Positions 29,183 through 38,516 are shown, numbered from the stretch's first letter. The stretch: 64,000 nucleotides of DNA from Paraburkholderia sp. D15 (GCF_029910215.1 NZ_CP110395.1:124001-188000), one strand, 5' to 3'. The notes: generated by a model from the letters alone, not told the origin. Translations and numbers: made by a program.

Positions 29183-30493
29183 ATGCATCGAATCACCAAC
29201 ACCGGCCGCGTCAATCTCGGTCATCTGTTCTGGCTGCGCTGCCTCGCGATCATCGGGCAGTTGGTGACCATCGCGGTCGTGCAGATCTTCATCGGCGTGA
29301 AATTGCCGTTGCCGGCCATGCTGCTCGTGATCGCGCTCGAAGTGATCTTCAACGGCATCACATGGTGGCGCGTCTCGCAACAGCGGCCCGAGTCCAACAT
29401 CGAGTTGTTCGGGCAGATCTGGGTGGATCTGGGCGCCTTGTCCGCGTTGCTGTTTCTATCGGGCGGCACCACCAATCCGTTCGTATCGCTCTATCTGCCT
29501 TCGCTCGCGATTGCCGCCGCGGTGTTGCCGTGGCACCTGATGGCGTGGCTCGCCGCCTTCGCGGTGGCCTGCTACGCGGTGCTCGGTTTCGATTCGGTGC
29601 CGCTGAATCTGGATAACCCCGCGAATCTGTTCGATTACTACCGCGCCGGCATGTGGGTCAACTTCATGGTCAGCGTGGGCTTGATCGCGTGGTTCGTCGC
29701 ACGCATGTCGCGTGCGCTGCGACTACGTGACGCAGCGCTTGGAGATGCGCAGCAGCGCTTGCTTCACGACGAACGAGCGGTCGCGCTGGGCGTGCAGGCG
29801 GCCACCGTCGCGCACGAAATCGGCACGCCGCTGTCTACAATTGCCATGTTGTCCGAAGAATTGCGCGACGCGGCCCGTACCGACAAGGGGCTCGCGCCGT
29901 ACAGCGCCGACTTCGAACTGCTCGAACAACAGATGTCGCTGTGCACGTCGGCGTTGGCAAGATTGCGCAGCCGCGCATCGACGACCACCAGCCGGCAGCC
30001 GGTCGGCGAATGGCTCGAATCGTTCGGCGAACAGTGGCGCTTGCGGCATCCGCATGTCAAATTCGAGCGGATCGGCGTACCGCCGGCCGGCGTCAATCTT
30101 GACGACACGGTAGCCGTCAGTCAGATTCTGACGATCCTGCTCGACAACGCGGCGCGCGCGAGCCGCGATCACGTGACGCTGTCCTGCTCGCTTGCCGCAC
30201 GCGGCGATCAGATCGTTTTCGAAGTCTGCGATGCGGGCCCCGGCATTCCGTCCACCTTGCGCGGCTCGCTCGGTGCGATGCCGGTGGAGAGCACGCAAGG
30301 CGGACACGGCGTCGGCCTGTACCTGGCGTTTTCGGCGGCGGCGCGGCTCAGAGGCTCGATCGAACTGACCGACGTCAGTCCGATCAAGCCGCGTGGCACG
30401 CGCGCGCTGCTGAAGTTGCCGCTCGGCGGCCGCAAATTATCCGGCGCGGGCCGTCAAGGCGCCGCGCCATCCAACACGGAGAAACAGGCATGA
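29183..30493 (+). CDS. regB: RegB/PrrB-type redox-sensing histidine kinase
   Basis: A membrane kinase with six N-terminal helices, 436 residues from ATG 29183 (MHRITNTGRVNLG). The quinone-binding loop GGTTNPF (94-100) matches the conserved GGxxNPF heptapeptide of RegB. The phosphoacceptor is His211 in HEIGTPLSTI. Cys254, in LEQQMSLC, aligns with the redox-active Cys265 of Rhodobacter RegB (11 residues after an aligned Asp in both). The HATPase lid is GGHGVGLYLAF. It overlaps regA by 4 nt. It probably switches respiratory and carbon genes with oxygen or redox state. Confidence 0.9.
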   Translation: MHRITNTGRVNLGHLFWLRCLAIIGQLVTIAVVQIFIGVKLPLPAMLLVIALEVIFNGITWWRVSQQRPESNIELFGQIWVDLGALSALLFLSGGTTNPFVSLYLPSLAIAAAVLPWHLMAWLAAFAVACYAVLGFDSVPLNLDNPANLFDYYRAGMWVNFMVSVGLIAWFVARMSRALRLRDAALGDAQQRLLHDERAVALGVQAATVAHEIGTPLSTIAMLSEELRDAARTDKGLAPYSADFELLEQQMSLCTSALARLRSRASTTTSRQPVGEWLESFGEQWRLRHPHVKFERIGVPPAGVNLDDTVAVSQILTILLDNAARASRDHVTLSCSLAARGDQIVFEVCDAGPGIPSTLRGSLGAMPVESTQGGHGVGLYLAFSAAARLRGSIELTDVSPIKPRGTRALLKLPLGGRKLSGAGRQGAAPSNTEKQA

Positions 30494-31032
30494 GCGAAAT
30501 GAATTTTCTGGTGATCGACGACGATGAGGTGTTCTCCGGCATCCTCGCTCGCGGTTTGACCCGGCGCGGCTACACGGTGAGCGAAGCGCACAACGCGGAC
30601 GAAGCGATCAAGCTGGCGAATCAGCAGAAATTCAGCCAGATCACCGTGGATCTGCATCTCGGCAACGACTCCGGTCTCACCCTCGTCGCGCCCTTGCGCG
30701 ATCTTCAACCGGACGCGCGCATGCTGGTGCTGACCGGCTATGCGAGTATCGCCACGGCGGTGCAGGCGGTGAAGGACGGCGCGGACAACTATCTCGCGAA
30801 GCCCGCCAACGTCGAGACGATCCTGTCGGCGCTGCAAAGCGAAGCGAGCGCGCTGCAGGCGGAAGAAGCGCTTGAGCATCCCACGCCGCTGTCGGTGGCG
30901 CGGCTGGAGTGGGAGCACATTCAGCGCGTGCTCGCCGAGCACGGCGGCAATATTTCGGCGACCGCGCGTGCGTTGAACATGCATCGGCGGACGTTGCAGC
31001 GGAAGCTGGCCAAGCGGCCGGTCAAGCAGTAA
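30490..31032 (+). CDS. regA: RegA/PrrA/ActR-type response regulator
   Basis: A 180-residue regulator with receiver phosphoacceptor Asp54 (ITVDLHLG) and Lys of the AKP motif. A short linker leads to the RegA-type Fis HTH GGNISATARALNMHRRTLQR, which is nearly invariant in the family. Its ATG overlaps the regB stop. Together they form a complete RegBA system. Confidence 0.92.
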   Translation: MSEMNFLVIDDDEVFSGILARGLTRRGYTVSEAHNADEAIKLANQQKFSQITVDLHLGNDSGLTLVAPLRDLQPDARMLVLTGYASIATAVQAVKDGADNYLAKPANVETILSALQSEASALQAEEALEHPTPLSVARLEWEHIQRVLAEHGGNISATARALNMHRRTLQRKLAKRPVKQ

Positions 31033-31094
31033 GTCGTCAGGCAATCGGCGCGGCCTGTTCGCTCGCTTGCGCGATTGCCGGATTTGCTTGCTGC

Positions 31095-31136
31095 AAAAAA
31101 ACCGGGCTGCCTTTTTACGGGCAGCCCGGTTTTTTA
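31095..31136. terminator. Bidirectional terminator between regA and hslU
   Basis: An 11-bp perfect stem (ACCGGGCTGCC/GGCAGCCCGGT) is flanked by six A on the left and six T on the right, so it works for both convergent units. Confidence 0.88.
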
Positions 31137-31208
31137 TGCTTCGGGTTTGATCGGCATCAGTCGATCATGATCGGCACGCGGCGGTCCGCACGTGCGTTGG
31201 CGTCGACA

Positions 31209-32555
31209 TCACAGCACGTAGCGCGACAGATCCTCGTCTTCGGCCACTTCGTTCAACGCGCGATCCACATACGCCGCGTCGATCTGCACCGTCTTGCCCG
31301 AGTGATTGCCGGCCGAGAACGACACTTCCTCGAGCAGTTTTTCGATCACCGTGTACAACCGGCGTGCACCGATGTTTTCGGTCTTCTCGTTCACCGAATA
31401 CGCGATCTCGGCGAGACGGCGAATGCCGTCGTCGGCGAATTCGAGGTGCACGTCTTCCGTGGCGAGCAGCGCCTGGTATTGCTTGACGAGGCTCGCGTCC
31501 GTGGACACCAGGATCGACTCGAAATCGTTCACCGACAGCGAGTCCAGTTCGACGCGAATCGGGAAACGGCCCTGCAGCTCGGGAATCAGATCGCTCGGCT
31601 TGGCCAGGTGGAACGCGCCGCTCGCGATAAATAGAATGTGGTCGGTCTTCACCATGCCGTACTTGGTGTTGATCGTGGTGCCTTCGACGAGCGGCAGCAG
31701 ATCGCGCTGCACGCCTTGACGGGATACTTCGCCGCCACCGGCTTCCGCGCGCGACGCGATCTTGTCGATCTCGTCGAGGAACACGATGCCGTTCTGCTCG
31801 ACGTTCTGGACCGCCTTGGTCTTCACCTCCTCGTCGTTCAGCATCTTGCCGGCTTCTTCGTCGGTGAGGACCTTCAGCGCTTCCTTTACCTTCATCTTGC
31901 GGCGCGTTTTCTTGCCGCCGCCGATGTTCGCGAACATCGAACGGATCTGCTCGGTCATGTCTTCCATGCCCGGCGGCCCCATGATGTCCATGCCCACTTG
32001 CGGCTGTTCGACGTCCAGCTCGATTTCCTTGTCGTCGAGCAGGCCTTCGCGCAGACGCTTGCGGAACGTCTGACGCGTGGTGCCGCCTTCGTCCGCGGTG
32101 TCGGTCGCGCTCGAACTCGCGCCGAAACCGACCGGGCGGGCGCTCGGCAGCAGAATGTCGAGGATGCGGTCTTCGGCCTGATCTTCCGCCTTGGTCCGCA
32201 CTTTGCGCATTTCCGTTTCGCGGGTCTGCTTGACGGAGATTTCGATCAGATCGCGCACGATGCTGTCGACGTCGCGGCCCACGTAGCCGACTTCGGTGAA
32301 CTTGGTCGCTTCGATCTTGATGAACGGCGCGTCGGCCAGTTTCGCCAGACGCCGCGCGATTTCGGTTTTACCGACACCCGTCGGTCCGATCATCAGAATA
32401 TTCTTCGGCGTGATTTCCTGACGCAGCGGTTCCTCGACCTGCTGACGCCGCCAGCGATTGCGCAGCGCCACCGCCACCGCCTTCTTCGCGCGGCCTTGGC
32501 CGATGATGTGTTTGTCGAGTTCCGAGACGATCTCGGCAGGGGTCATGGTGCTCAT
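31209..32555 (-). CDS. hslU: HslU ATPase of the HslUV protease
   Basis: An AAA+ unfoldase, 448 residues, that feeds substrates to the HslV peptidase in the cytoplasm. ATG 32555 ([20 protein letters not shown]) has AAGGA 7 nt upstream. Walker A is [15 protein letters not shown], Walker B is IVFLDEIDK, the pore motif is GYVGRD, and the C-terminal hydrophobic tail DLSRYVL, which inserts into HslV, is intact. It lies 9 nt after hslV. Confidence 0.97.
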   Translation of the reverse strand: MSTMTPAEIVSELDKHIIGQGRAKKAVAVALRNRWRRQQVEEPLRQEITPKNILMIGPTGVGKTEIARRLAKLADAPFIKIEATKFTEVGYVGRDVDSIVRDLIEISVKQTRETEMRKVRTKAEDQAEDRILDILLPSARPVGFGASSSATDTADEGGTTRQTFRKRLREGLLDDKEIELDVEQPQVGMDIMGPPGMEDMTEQIRSMFANIGGGKKTRRKMKVKEALKVLTDEEAGKMLNDEEVKTKAVQNVEQNGIVFLDEIDKIASRAEAGGGEVSRQGVQRDLLPLVEGTTINTKYGMVKTDHILFIASGAFHLAKPSDLIPELQGRFPIRVELDSLSVNDFESILVSTDASLVKQYQALLATEDVHLEFADDGIRRLAEIAYSVNEKTENIGARRLYTVIEKLLEEVSFSAGNHSGKTVQIDAAYVDRALNEVAEDEDLSRYVL

Positions 32556-32564
32556 CGTGGGTCC

Positions 32565-33101
32565 TTACTCGATCGTCTCGATGACGCGGTTGTGGTTCGT
32601 GTAGATGCACATGTCGCCGGCAATCTGCAGCGACTTCTCCACGATGTCGCGGGGCGACAGGTCGGTGTTTTGCGCGAGCGCGAGTGCCGCGGCCTGCGCA
32701 TACGAGCCACCCGAGCCGATCGCGCAGATGCCGCCTTCGGGATCGAGCACGTCGCCGTTGCCGGTGATGACGAGGGTGGTGGTGGCGTCGGCGGTGATCA
32801 GCATGGCTTCGAGCCGGCGCAGCATGCGGTCGGTGCGCCAGTCTTTCGCGAGTTCGACGGCCGCGCGCGTGAGATTGCCCTGATGTTTTTCCAGCTTCGC
32901 TTCGAAACGGTCGAGCAGGGAGAAGGCGTCCGCCGTGCCGCCGGCGAAGCCGACCAGCACCTTGCCGTTGTAGATGCGCCGGACCTTCTTCGCACCGCCC
33001 TTCATGACGATGTTGCCCAGCGTCACCTGGCCGTCGCCGCCGAGCGCGACCTTGTCGCCGCGGCGCACGGAGACGATCGTCGTGCCGTGAAATTGCTCCA
33101 T
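32565..33101 (-). CDS. hslV: HslV peptidase subunit
   Basis: An N-terminal-threonine peptidase of the proteasome beta type. The start is ATG 33101 (AGAGGAA upstream), giving 178 residues with a six-residue propeptide MEQFHG before catalytic Thr7 (TTIVSVRR). E. coli HslV has only Met before the Thr. The TTG 18 nt upstream is not needed. [11 protein letters not shown] is conserved. Confidence 0.96.
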   Translation of the reverse strand: MEQFHGTTIVSVRRGDKVALGGDGQVTLGNIVMKGGAKKVRRIYNGKVLVGFAGGTADAFSLLDRFEAKLEKHQGNLTRAAVELAKDWRTDRMLRRLEAMLITADATTTLVITGNGDVLDPEGGICAIGSGGSYAQAAALALAQNTDLSPRDIVEKSLQIAGDMCIYTNHNRVIETIE

Positions 33102-33461
33102 ATGCGTTCCTCTTTGCAAAACGGGTAGGACGCGGCAGCGCGATGCGCGGCCGCATGAATCCTGAAAGCGGACGGCGCGCGACGCAGGGATCGAAACCGG
33201 CCGCTCGCGCGCACGTGCTGCGCATGTCCGGTTTATTTTAGGGCGTGCGCGGTCATATCAAGACCCGCTGGCTGGCATGGGAGAAAAAACGTGTGGGCGA
33301 TGGCCCGGCAGTCTGCGTCATATCGCGCGCGGCAATGAGCGCTGGCGGCACGCGCTTGACGACAGAAGAAGGAAGAGGAACACGCGCATAAGCGCTGAAA
33401 AACGCAAAACAGAAACGCCCCGCATCGCGTGAAAAACGACGTGCGCCGAACACGCATAAAA
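33102..33461. other. Leader and promoter region of hslVU
   Basis: About 360 bp upstream of hslV, running to the dksA terminator. It contains a heat-shock-like promoter (listed separately). The right part (33340-33461) is A-rich on the plus strand and holds nothing I can assign. Confidence 0.5.
33235..33262 (-). promoter_or_regulatory. Candidate sigma-32 (heat-shock) promoter of hslVU
   Basis: On the minus strand CTTGATA (33262-33256) and CCCTAAAAT (33243-33235) are 12 bp apart. The heat-shock consensus is CTTGAAA and CCCCATNT. The predicted start leaves a leader of about 125 nt. hslVU is a classic heat-shock operon, which supports the call. Confidence 0.4.
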
Positions 33462-33490
33462 GAAAAAAGGCGCACGGATCACCGTGCGCC
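33462..33490 (-). terminator. Terminator of dksA
   Basis: On the minus strand, GGCGCACGG-TGAT-CCGTGCGCC is followed by TTTTTTCTTTT. A 9-bp perfect stem with a 4-nt loop, 52 nt after the dksA stop. Confidence 0.88.
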
Positions 33491-33542
33491 TCTCGACGAA
33501 GCAGCGTTTCAGGGCGCGGAGCCGAAGCCGCGCCGCAGGCGT

Positions 33543-33962
33543 TCAGTCGCCGAACAGCTTCTGGCGCAGCTCGCGGCGTTCCTGCGCTTCCAGCGACAGG
33601 GTAGCCGTGGGCCGTGCGAGCAGACGCGGAATGCCGATCGGCTCGCCGGTTTCTTCGCACCAGCCGTAGTCGCCCGAATCGATACGTGCGATCGATTGCT
33701 GCACTTTCTTCAGCAGCTTGCGTTCGCGGTCGCGCGTGCGCAGTTCGAGCGCATGCTCTTCCTCGATCGTTGCGCGGTCGGCCGGGTCCGGCACGATCAC
33801 CGTTTCGCGCAGATTTTCGGTGGTTTGGCCGGCATTGCGGAGAATGTCCGCTTGCAGCTGTTCGAGCTTGTTCTTGAAGAAGGCGAGCTGATCCTCATTC
33901 ATGTAATCCTTGTCGCTCATCTTCAGGATTTCGGCTTCGGTCAAGAGTCGTTTCGTCGTCAT
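33543..33962 (-). CDS. dksA: DksA-family RNA polymerase-binding factor with degenerate zinc finger
   Basis: A secondary-channel regulator of RNA polymerase that works with ppGpp. 139 residues from ATG 33962 (MTTKRLLTEAEILKMSDKDYM); the upstream open frame is not family-like. The coiled-coil tip DxxDxA is intact (D59, D62, A64). Of the four zinc-finger cysteines of E. coli DksA, only Cys102 remains; the other positions read Thr105, Ser123 and Ala126, so zinc cannot be held in the classical way. This resembles the zinc-independent DksA2 type of Pseudomonas. A COG0523 GTPase lies next upstream. Confidence 0.9.
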   Translation of the reverse strand: MTTKRLLTEAEILKMSDKDYMNEDQLAFFKNKLEQLQADILRNAGQTTENLRETVIVPDPADRATIEEEHALELRTRDRERKLLKKVQQSIARIDSGDYGWCEETGEPIGIPRLLARPTATLSLEAQERRELRQKLFGD

Positions 33963-34741
33963 CTGGCTTGCTTCTTCAATGTGAGGCAAAACTCTTACAT
34001 AGTGCCCGCACTTTCGTATTGCCCGCAAAGGCACCTTGAGGACGCGGAGCGCCAAGGCGGGCACGGACGATGGACTGTCGTGACGCCGAAGCGCCTGGCG
34101 CCCACACGCCGGGCGTCGCAACGCCAATGCGGGGCCGAACTCCTCTGGAAACCGATTCTCAAATGCTCCTGAGGCATTGCTTGCCGGCAGCGCGCCTTTT
34201 CAGGCGCCGCTACCCGGCATTCTCGGCGTATTGTCCGGACAAGATTTTCCGGCGCCGTTTCAGGCCCGGCGCGGGATACGCGCTGACCGGGCAATTCGTT
34301 GTCATTCTCCAGTGGGCACGTATTGTAACTGAATCACAATCCGGCACCGCATCTCGCGAAAATCCCCGGCGGCGCACTGATATCCCGAAAATATAACGCG
34401 CGTCCGATCAAAAAGCGATGGTCGTGCACGCTTTAATACAGCAGGGTTTTCACGCGCTTTTCACACGCCCGACATTTCAGGCGGCTTTCGGCCAAAGCGG
34501 GCTGCATTCAGCAGATGATTTCTGCTTCGGCCGCCGGCCGCACGCCTTGTAGCACGGGTGTTTGAGCGCTATCAGCATGATGCGTGCCGCGCTCGGCGAA
34601 AAGCGCGGCACAGGCTGACAAATTGGCGAGATACGGATATTCCGGGCGCGAGGCCCGAGACTTGACGTTCAACACCGCGCGCGGCGCAGAGCGCACCGCG
34701 CGGTGGAACGCAAAACCAGCCGGCTGGATTGGATATCGGTA
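33963..34741. other. Long non-coding interval between dksA and the COG0523 gene
   Basis: About 780 bp without a credible gene. It holds a perfect 12-bp palindrome, TTGTCCGGACAA (34231-34242), and an AT-richer patch at 34320-34460. On the minus strand the patch offers a TACAAT -10 (34327-34322), which would give dksA a leader of about 350 nt. I saw no full Zur-type palindrome. A separate small RNA is possible but unsupported. Confidence 0.4.
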
Positions 34742-35842
34742 TCAGGCGAGACAGGCGTCCAGACCGTCGGTGATCAGGTCCTGCGGCAGTTCGATACCGA
34801 TGAACACCATCTTGTTGGTCTTCTTCTCGATCGGCTGCCATTTCGCGGCGAGGTCGCTGCCCATCATCTGATGCACGCCCTGGAACACCACCTTGCGATC
34901 GACGCCCTTCATATACAGCACGCCCTTGTAGCGCAGCAGGCGTTCGCCGTAAATCTGCAGGATGCCGCCGAGGAAGTCTTCCAGCTTGTTCGGATCGAAC
35001 GGCCGGTCGTTGCGGTACACGAACGACTTGATCTTGTCGTCGTGATGCGCGTGATGGTGATGCGCATGATCGTGGCCTTCGTGGTCGCACTTGCCATGAT
35101 CGTGATCGCAGTTGGCATGATCGTGGTCGTCATGCGCATGCGTGTGGCCGTGTTCGTCGTGCGCGTGGGCGTGGCTATGCGCGTGCTCGTCTTCGGCGAG
35201 GAAGTCCGGATCGATTTCGAGCTTCGAATTCAGGTTGAAGCCGCGCAGGTCGAAGATTTCCTTGATGTCCGCTTCGCCGAAATTGACGACCTTGATCGCC
35301 GCCTTCGGGTTCATGTGCAGCAGACGGTGACGCAGCGCATCCACGTGTTTTTCATCGACGAGATCGGCCTTCGTGATGAACAGGCGATCGGCGAAACCGA
35401 CCTGACGCTGTACCACTTCGTGCTCGTCCAATTGATGGTTCGCGTGCTTCGCGTCGACCAGCGTGATGATCGCGTCGAGCAGGAATTCGTCGGCGATCTG
35501 GTTATCCATGAAGAAGGTCTGCGCGACCGGGCCCGGATTCGCGAGACCAGTGGTTTCGATCACCACGCGGTCGAAGTCGAACTCGCCCGCCTGCTTTTTC
35601 GCCGCCAGATCGCCCAGCACGCGCGCGAGGTCGCCGCGGATCGTGCAGCAGATGCAGCCGTTGCTCATCTGGATGATCTGTTCGGTCGTGTCCTGCACGA
35701 GAATTTCGTTGTCGATGTTCTCTTCGCCGAACTCGTTTTCGATCACGGCGATCTTCATGCCGTGCTTTTCGTTCAGGATGCGCTTGAGCAGGGTGGTTTT
35801 GCCGCTGCCGAGAAAGCCGGTGAGGATGGTGACTGGGATCAT
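34742..35842 (-). CDS. COG0523 (CobW/ZNG1-like) metallochaperone GTPase with His-rich loop
   Basis: A 366-residue G3E-family P-loop GTPase. Walker A is GFLGSGKTT (9-17), the metal site is GCICC (CxCC at 63-66), and the guanine motif is TKAD. The region of about residues 218-270 is extremely His/Asp-rich (HAHAHDEHGH-type repeats with two Cys) and would bind many zinc or similar ions. The CobW C-terminal domain follows. Members with His-rich loops and a dksA neighbour belong to the zinc-homeostasis subgroup (known for the family), so transfer of zinc to client enzymes is likely. Confidence 0.9.
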   Translation of the reverse strand: MIPVTILTGFLGSGKTTLLKRILNEKHGMKIAVIENEFGEENIDNEILVQDTTEQIIQMSNGCICCTIRGDLARVLGDLAAKKQAGEFDFDRVVIETTGLANPGPVAQTFFMDNQIADEFLLDAIITLVDAKHANHQLDEHEVVQRQVGFADRLFITKADLVDEKHVDALRHRLLHMNPKAAIKVVNFGEADIKEIFDLRGFNLNSKLEIDPDFLAEDEHAHSHAHAHDEHGHTHAHDDHDHANCDHDHGKCDHEGHDHAHHHHAHHDDKIKSFVYRNDRPFDPNKLEDFLGGILQIYGERLLRYKGVLYMKGVDRKVVFQGVHQMMGSDLAAKWQPIEKKTNKMVFIGIELPQDLITDGLDACLA

Positions 35843-36095
35843 GAGGGTCGCCTGTGTGTGTTCGTGAAACGTGCGTAATCGAGCGCCGGAAGCGCGGATG
35901 CCTGAAGCGTCGATGCCCGAGACGCCGAAGCGTCAAGCGTCGAAGCCTGAGGCGCGGCGGCCGGATGGCGCGCAGCCCCGCCTGAGCCGGTTATTGAAAC
36001 ATATCTGCCGGGCGGTTGCAGGGGAGGGCGGGTTGTGTACCCGCGCGGCGCCGTTCGGCCTCCCGCGTTGCCCGTCCCGCATCGCCCGGCACGAC

Positions 36096-36125
36096 AAATA
36101 AGCCTGAATGTAAGGGCAGTCAGGC
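36096..36125 (-). terminator. Weak terminator at the end of the rlmI-like gene
   Basis: On the minus strand, GCCTGA/TCAGGC with a 12-nt loop is followed by TTATTTG. The stem includes the stop codon of the methyltransferase gene. Confidence 0.45.
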
Positions 36126-37322
36126 GATTTGCAACAGCAGCCCCTTCAGGTATTCGCCTTCCGGGAACGCGGTGAGCAGCGGATGATCGACGCCCGCGCC
36201 GAGCCGCTTGAGAATCCGCGCATCGACGCGCGCGTCGGCGGCCGCGCCGGAGACGATCTTCTGGAACAGCTCGGCATCGATCGCACCGGAGCACGAGTAC
36301 GTGAACAGCAGGCCGCCCGGCCGCAGCAGCTTCAACCCCGTCAGGTTGATGTCCTTGTACGCCCGCGCCGCGCGATCCACATGTTCCTTCGACGGCGCGA
36401 ACTTCGGCGGATCGAGCACCACCAGGTCGAAGCGCTCGCCCTCGTCGTGCAGACGGCGCAGCGTCTTGAATGCGTCGGCGTCGAGCCACGTCGCGCGTTC
36501 GGCGTCGAAGCCGTTGGCGGCCACGTTCTGCTGCGCGATGGCCAGCGCGTCGCCGGACGAATCGATCGACACGACCCGTTTGGCGCCGCCCTTGAGCGCC
36601 GCCAGCGAAAACCCGCCGGTGTAGCAGAAGCAGTTCAGCACTTCACGATCCTGCGCGAGTTGCTGTACCAGCAGGCGGTTGTCGCGCTGATCGACGTAGA
36701 AGCCGGTCTTGTGGCCGTTGCGCACGTCGACGTGATAGCGCACGCCGTTTTCGCTCGCGATCAGCGCGTCGGATGGCGCTTCGCCCGCCAGCACGCCGGT
36801 GATCTGTTCGAGGCCTTCCTTCTGGCGGATCGACACGTCCGAGCGCTCGTAGACGTTCGGGCAGCCGGTCGCGCCGACCAGCGCCGCGACGATCGCCTCT
36901 TTCCACGCCTCGACGCCCGTCGCCATGAACTGGCAGACGAGCTGGCTGCGCTGGCCCGCGTCCTCGGCGACGTAGTGGTCGACGATCAGGCCGGGCAGGC
37001 CGTCCGCCTCGCCGAAAATCAGCCGCACCGCGCCGGTGTCGTGCACCATCGTTTGCCGATGCGAGAGCGCGCGCTGCACGCGGCGCTTGAAGAACGCGTG
37101 ATCGATCGGCTCGCTTTCGTCGAAGCTCCACACCCGCGCGCGGATCTGCGAATGCGGGCTGTAGGCGGCGCGCGCGAGGAACCGGCCGTCGTGCGCGCGC
37201 ACCAGCACGGTGGCGCCGGGCGCGGGATTGCCGTCGACGCGGTCGATCGCGTTGGCATAGACCCACGGATGACGGCGCAGCAGCGACTTTTCTTTCGACG
37301 GTTTGAGCGTAACGGTATTCAT
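36120..37322 (-). CDS. rlmI: RlmI-like 23S rRNA (cytosine) methyltransferase
   Basis: A 400-residue SAM-dependent methyltransferase. ATG 37322 begins MNTVTLKPSKEKSLLRRHPWVYANAI, the PUA-domain start of the family. The catalytic Rossmann part has NCFCYTGGFSLAALKGGA (motif I) and VLDPPKFAPSK (motif IV). E. coli RlmI makes m5C1962 in 23S rRNA. The gene follows xerC on the same strand after 130 bp that include short GTGAAGCA repeats. Confidence 0.87.
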   Translation of the reverse strand: MNTVTLKPSKEKSLLRRHPWVYANAIDRVDGNPAPGATVLVRAHDGRFLARAAYSPHSQIRARVWSFDESEPIDHAFFKRRVQRALSHRQTMVHDTGAVRLIFGEADGLPGLIVDHYVAEDAGQRSQLVCQFMATGVEAWKEAIVAALVGATGCPNVYERSDVSIRQKEGLEQITGVLAGEAPSDALIASENGVRYHVDVRNGHKTGFYVDQRDNRLLVQQLAQDREVLNCFCYTGGFSLAALKGGAKRVVSIDSSGDALAIAQQNVAANGFDAERATWLDADAFKTLRRLHDEGERFDLVVLDPPKFAPSKEHVDRAARAYKDINLTGLKLLRPGGLLFTYSCSGAIDAELFQKIVSGAAADARVDARILKRLGAGVDHPLLTAFPEGEYLKGLLLQIA

Positions 37323-37452
37323 CGGCGGTTCAGTGAAGCAGTGAGCAGTGAAGCAATGATCCGCGTGGCAATGCGCACGCGGCGAGTAATCCGGCAGCAG
37401 CGGGTGGAACGGAAGCGGCGAGTCGATCGGAAGCCGCCGCCGCCATGCGATC

Positions 37453-38376
37453 TCAGTCGCGTTTCTTGGCGCGCGGATGCGCCTGATCGTAGACGCGCGC
37501 GAGATGCTGGAAATCGAGCGCGGTGTACACCTGCGTGGCGGTGATGCTGGCGTGGCCGAGCAACTCCTGCACGGCGCGCAGATCGCCGCTCGATTGCAGC
37601 ACATGCGTGGCGAACGAATGCCGCAGCACGTGCGGATGCACGTTGGCCGGAATGCCGGCCTGCATCGCCGCGCGCTTGACGCGTTCGCGCACCACGTTCG
37701 GCGACAGCCGGTTGCCGCGCGCCGACAGAAACAGCGGATGCGGATCGTGCTTGACCATCTGGTCGCGCACCGCGAGCCACGCGTTCAGCGCGGCGAGCGC
37801 CTTGCTGCCGACCGGCACGATACGGCGACGGTTGCCCTTGCCGAGCACTTCGACTTCGGCGGCATCGAGCTTGAGCCAGCCGGCCGAGCGGTAGCCGTCG
37901 GCATCGGCGAAACGCGCGTCGAGGCCGACCAGTTCCGACAGGCGCAGACCCGACGAGTAGAACAGTTCGAGCATCGCGTGATCGCGCAAACCTTCGAGCG
38001 ATTCGGGCGGCGGGTTGTCCATCAGGCGCGTGGCGTCGTCGACGGACAGCGCCTTGGGCAGCGTTTTGGCCTGCTTCGGCGCGCGCACGGTGGCGACCGG
38101 ATTGGCCGGCAGATCGACACGCCCCGCCAGCCAGCGGTAGAACGCGCGCCATGCCGACAGACGGTGACCGATCGAGCGCGCGCTCAGGCCGCCCGCATGC
38201 GCGCGCACGACCGCGCCGCGCATATCCACCGCCGTCAGACTTTCGAGCGGCCGGCCCTTGGCCAGCAGGCGGAGTTCGTCGAGTTCGTGGGTGTAGGCGC
38301 GCAGCGTGTGCGCCGACAGGCGCCGCTCGTGTTCGAGATTCGACAGATAGGCGGCGATCGGGTCGGCTTCGGTCAC
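37453..38376 (-). CDS. xerC: Tyrosine recombinase XerC
   Basis: Resolves chromosome dimers at dif together with XerD. 307 residues. The SAM-like N-terminal core-binding domain runs to about 100. All catalytic residues are present: R145, K180, H249, R252, H275 and nucleophile Y284. The dapF-DUF484-xerC context is the usual chromosomal location, so this is housekeeping XerC, not an element integrase. Confidence 0.95.
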   Translation of the reverse strand: MTEADPIAAYLSNLEHERRLSAHTLRAYTHELDELRLLAKGRPLESLTAVDMRGAVVRAHAGGLSARSIGHRLSAWRAFYRWLAGRVDLPANPVATVRAPKQAKTLPKALSVDDATRLMDNPPPESLEGLRDHAMLELFYSSGLRLSELVGLDARFADADGYRSAGWLKLDAAEVEVLGKGNRRRIVPVGSKALAALNAWLAVRDQMVKHDPHPLFLSARGNRLSPNVVRERVKRAAMQAGIPANVHPHVLRHSFATHVLQSSGDLRAVQELLGHASITATQVYTALDFQHLARVYDQAHPRAKKRD

Positions 38377-38516
38377 GTTGGGCTCGATTTCAGGCTCGGG
38401 ATACGGCTAGCGGGACCGGCCGCGGCCGACGTGGACAACGTGGCCGGCATGGACGACCCGGCCGGCACGGCGCACGGGTAATCGGACACGGTGCGCGATC
38501 GGCCATGTCGCGGCGC

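Noticed and set aside
35880..35960. GAAGCG-rich quasi-repeats upstream of the COG0523 gene as a CRISPR-like array
   Set aside because: Irregular units of 6-12 bp without spacers; simple low-complexity drift.
37453..38376. Tyrosine recombinase as a sign of a mobile element
   Set aside because: Sequence and dapF-DUF484 context identify chromosomal xerC.
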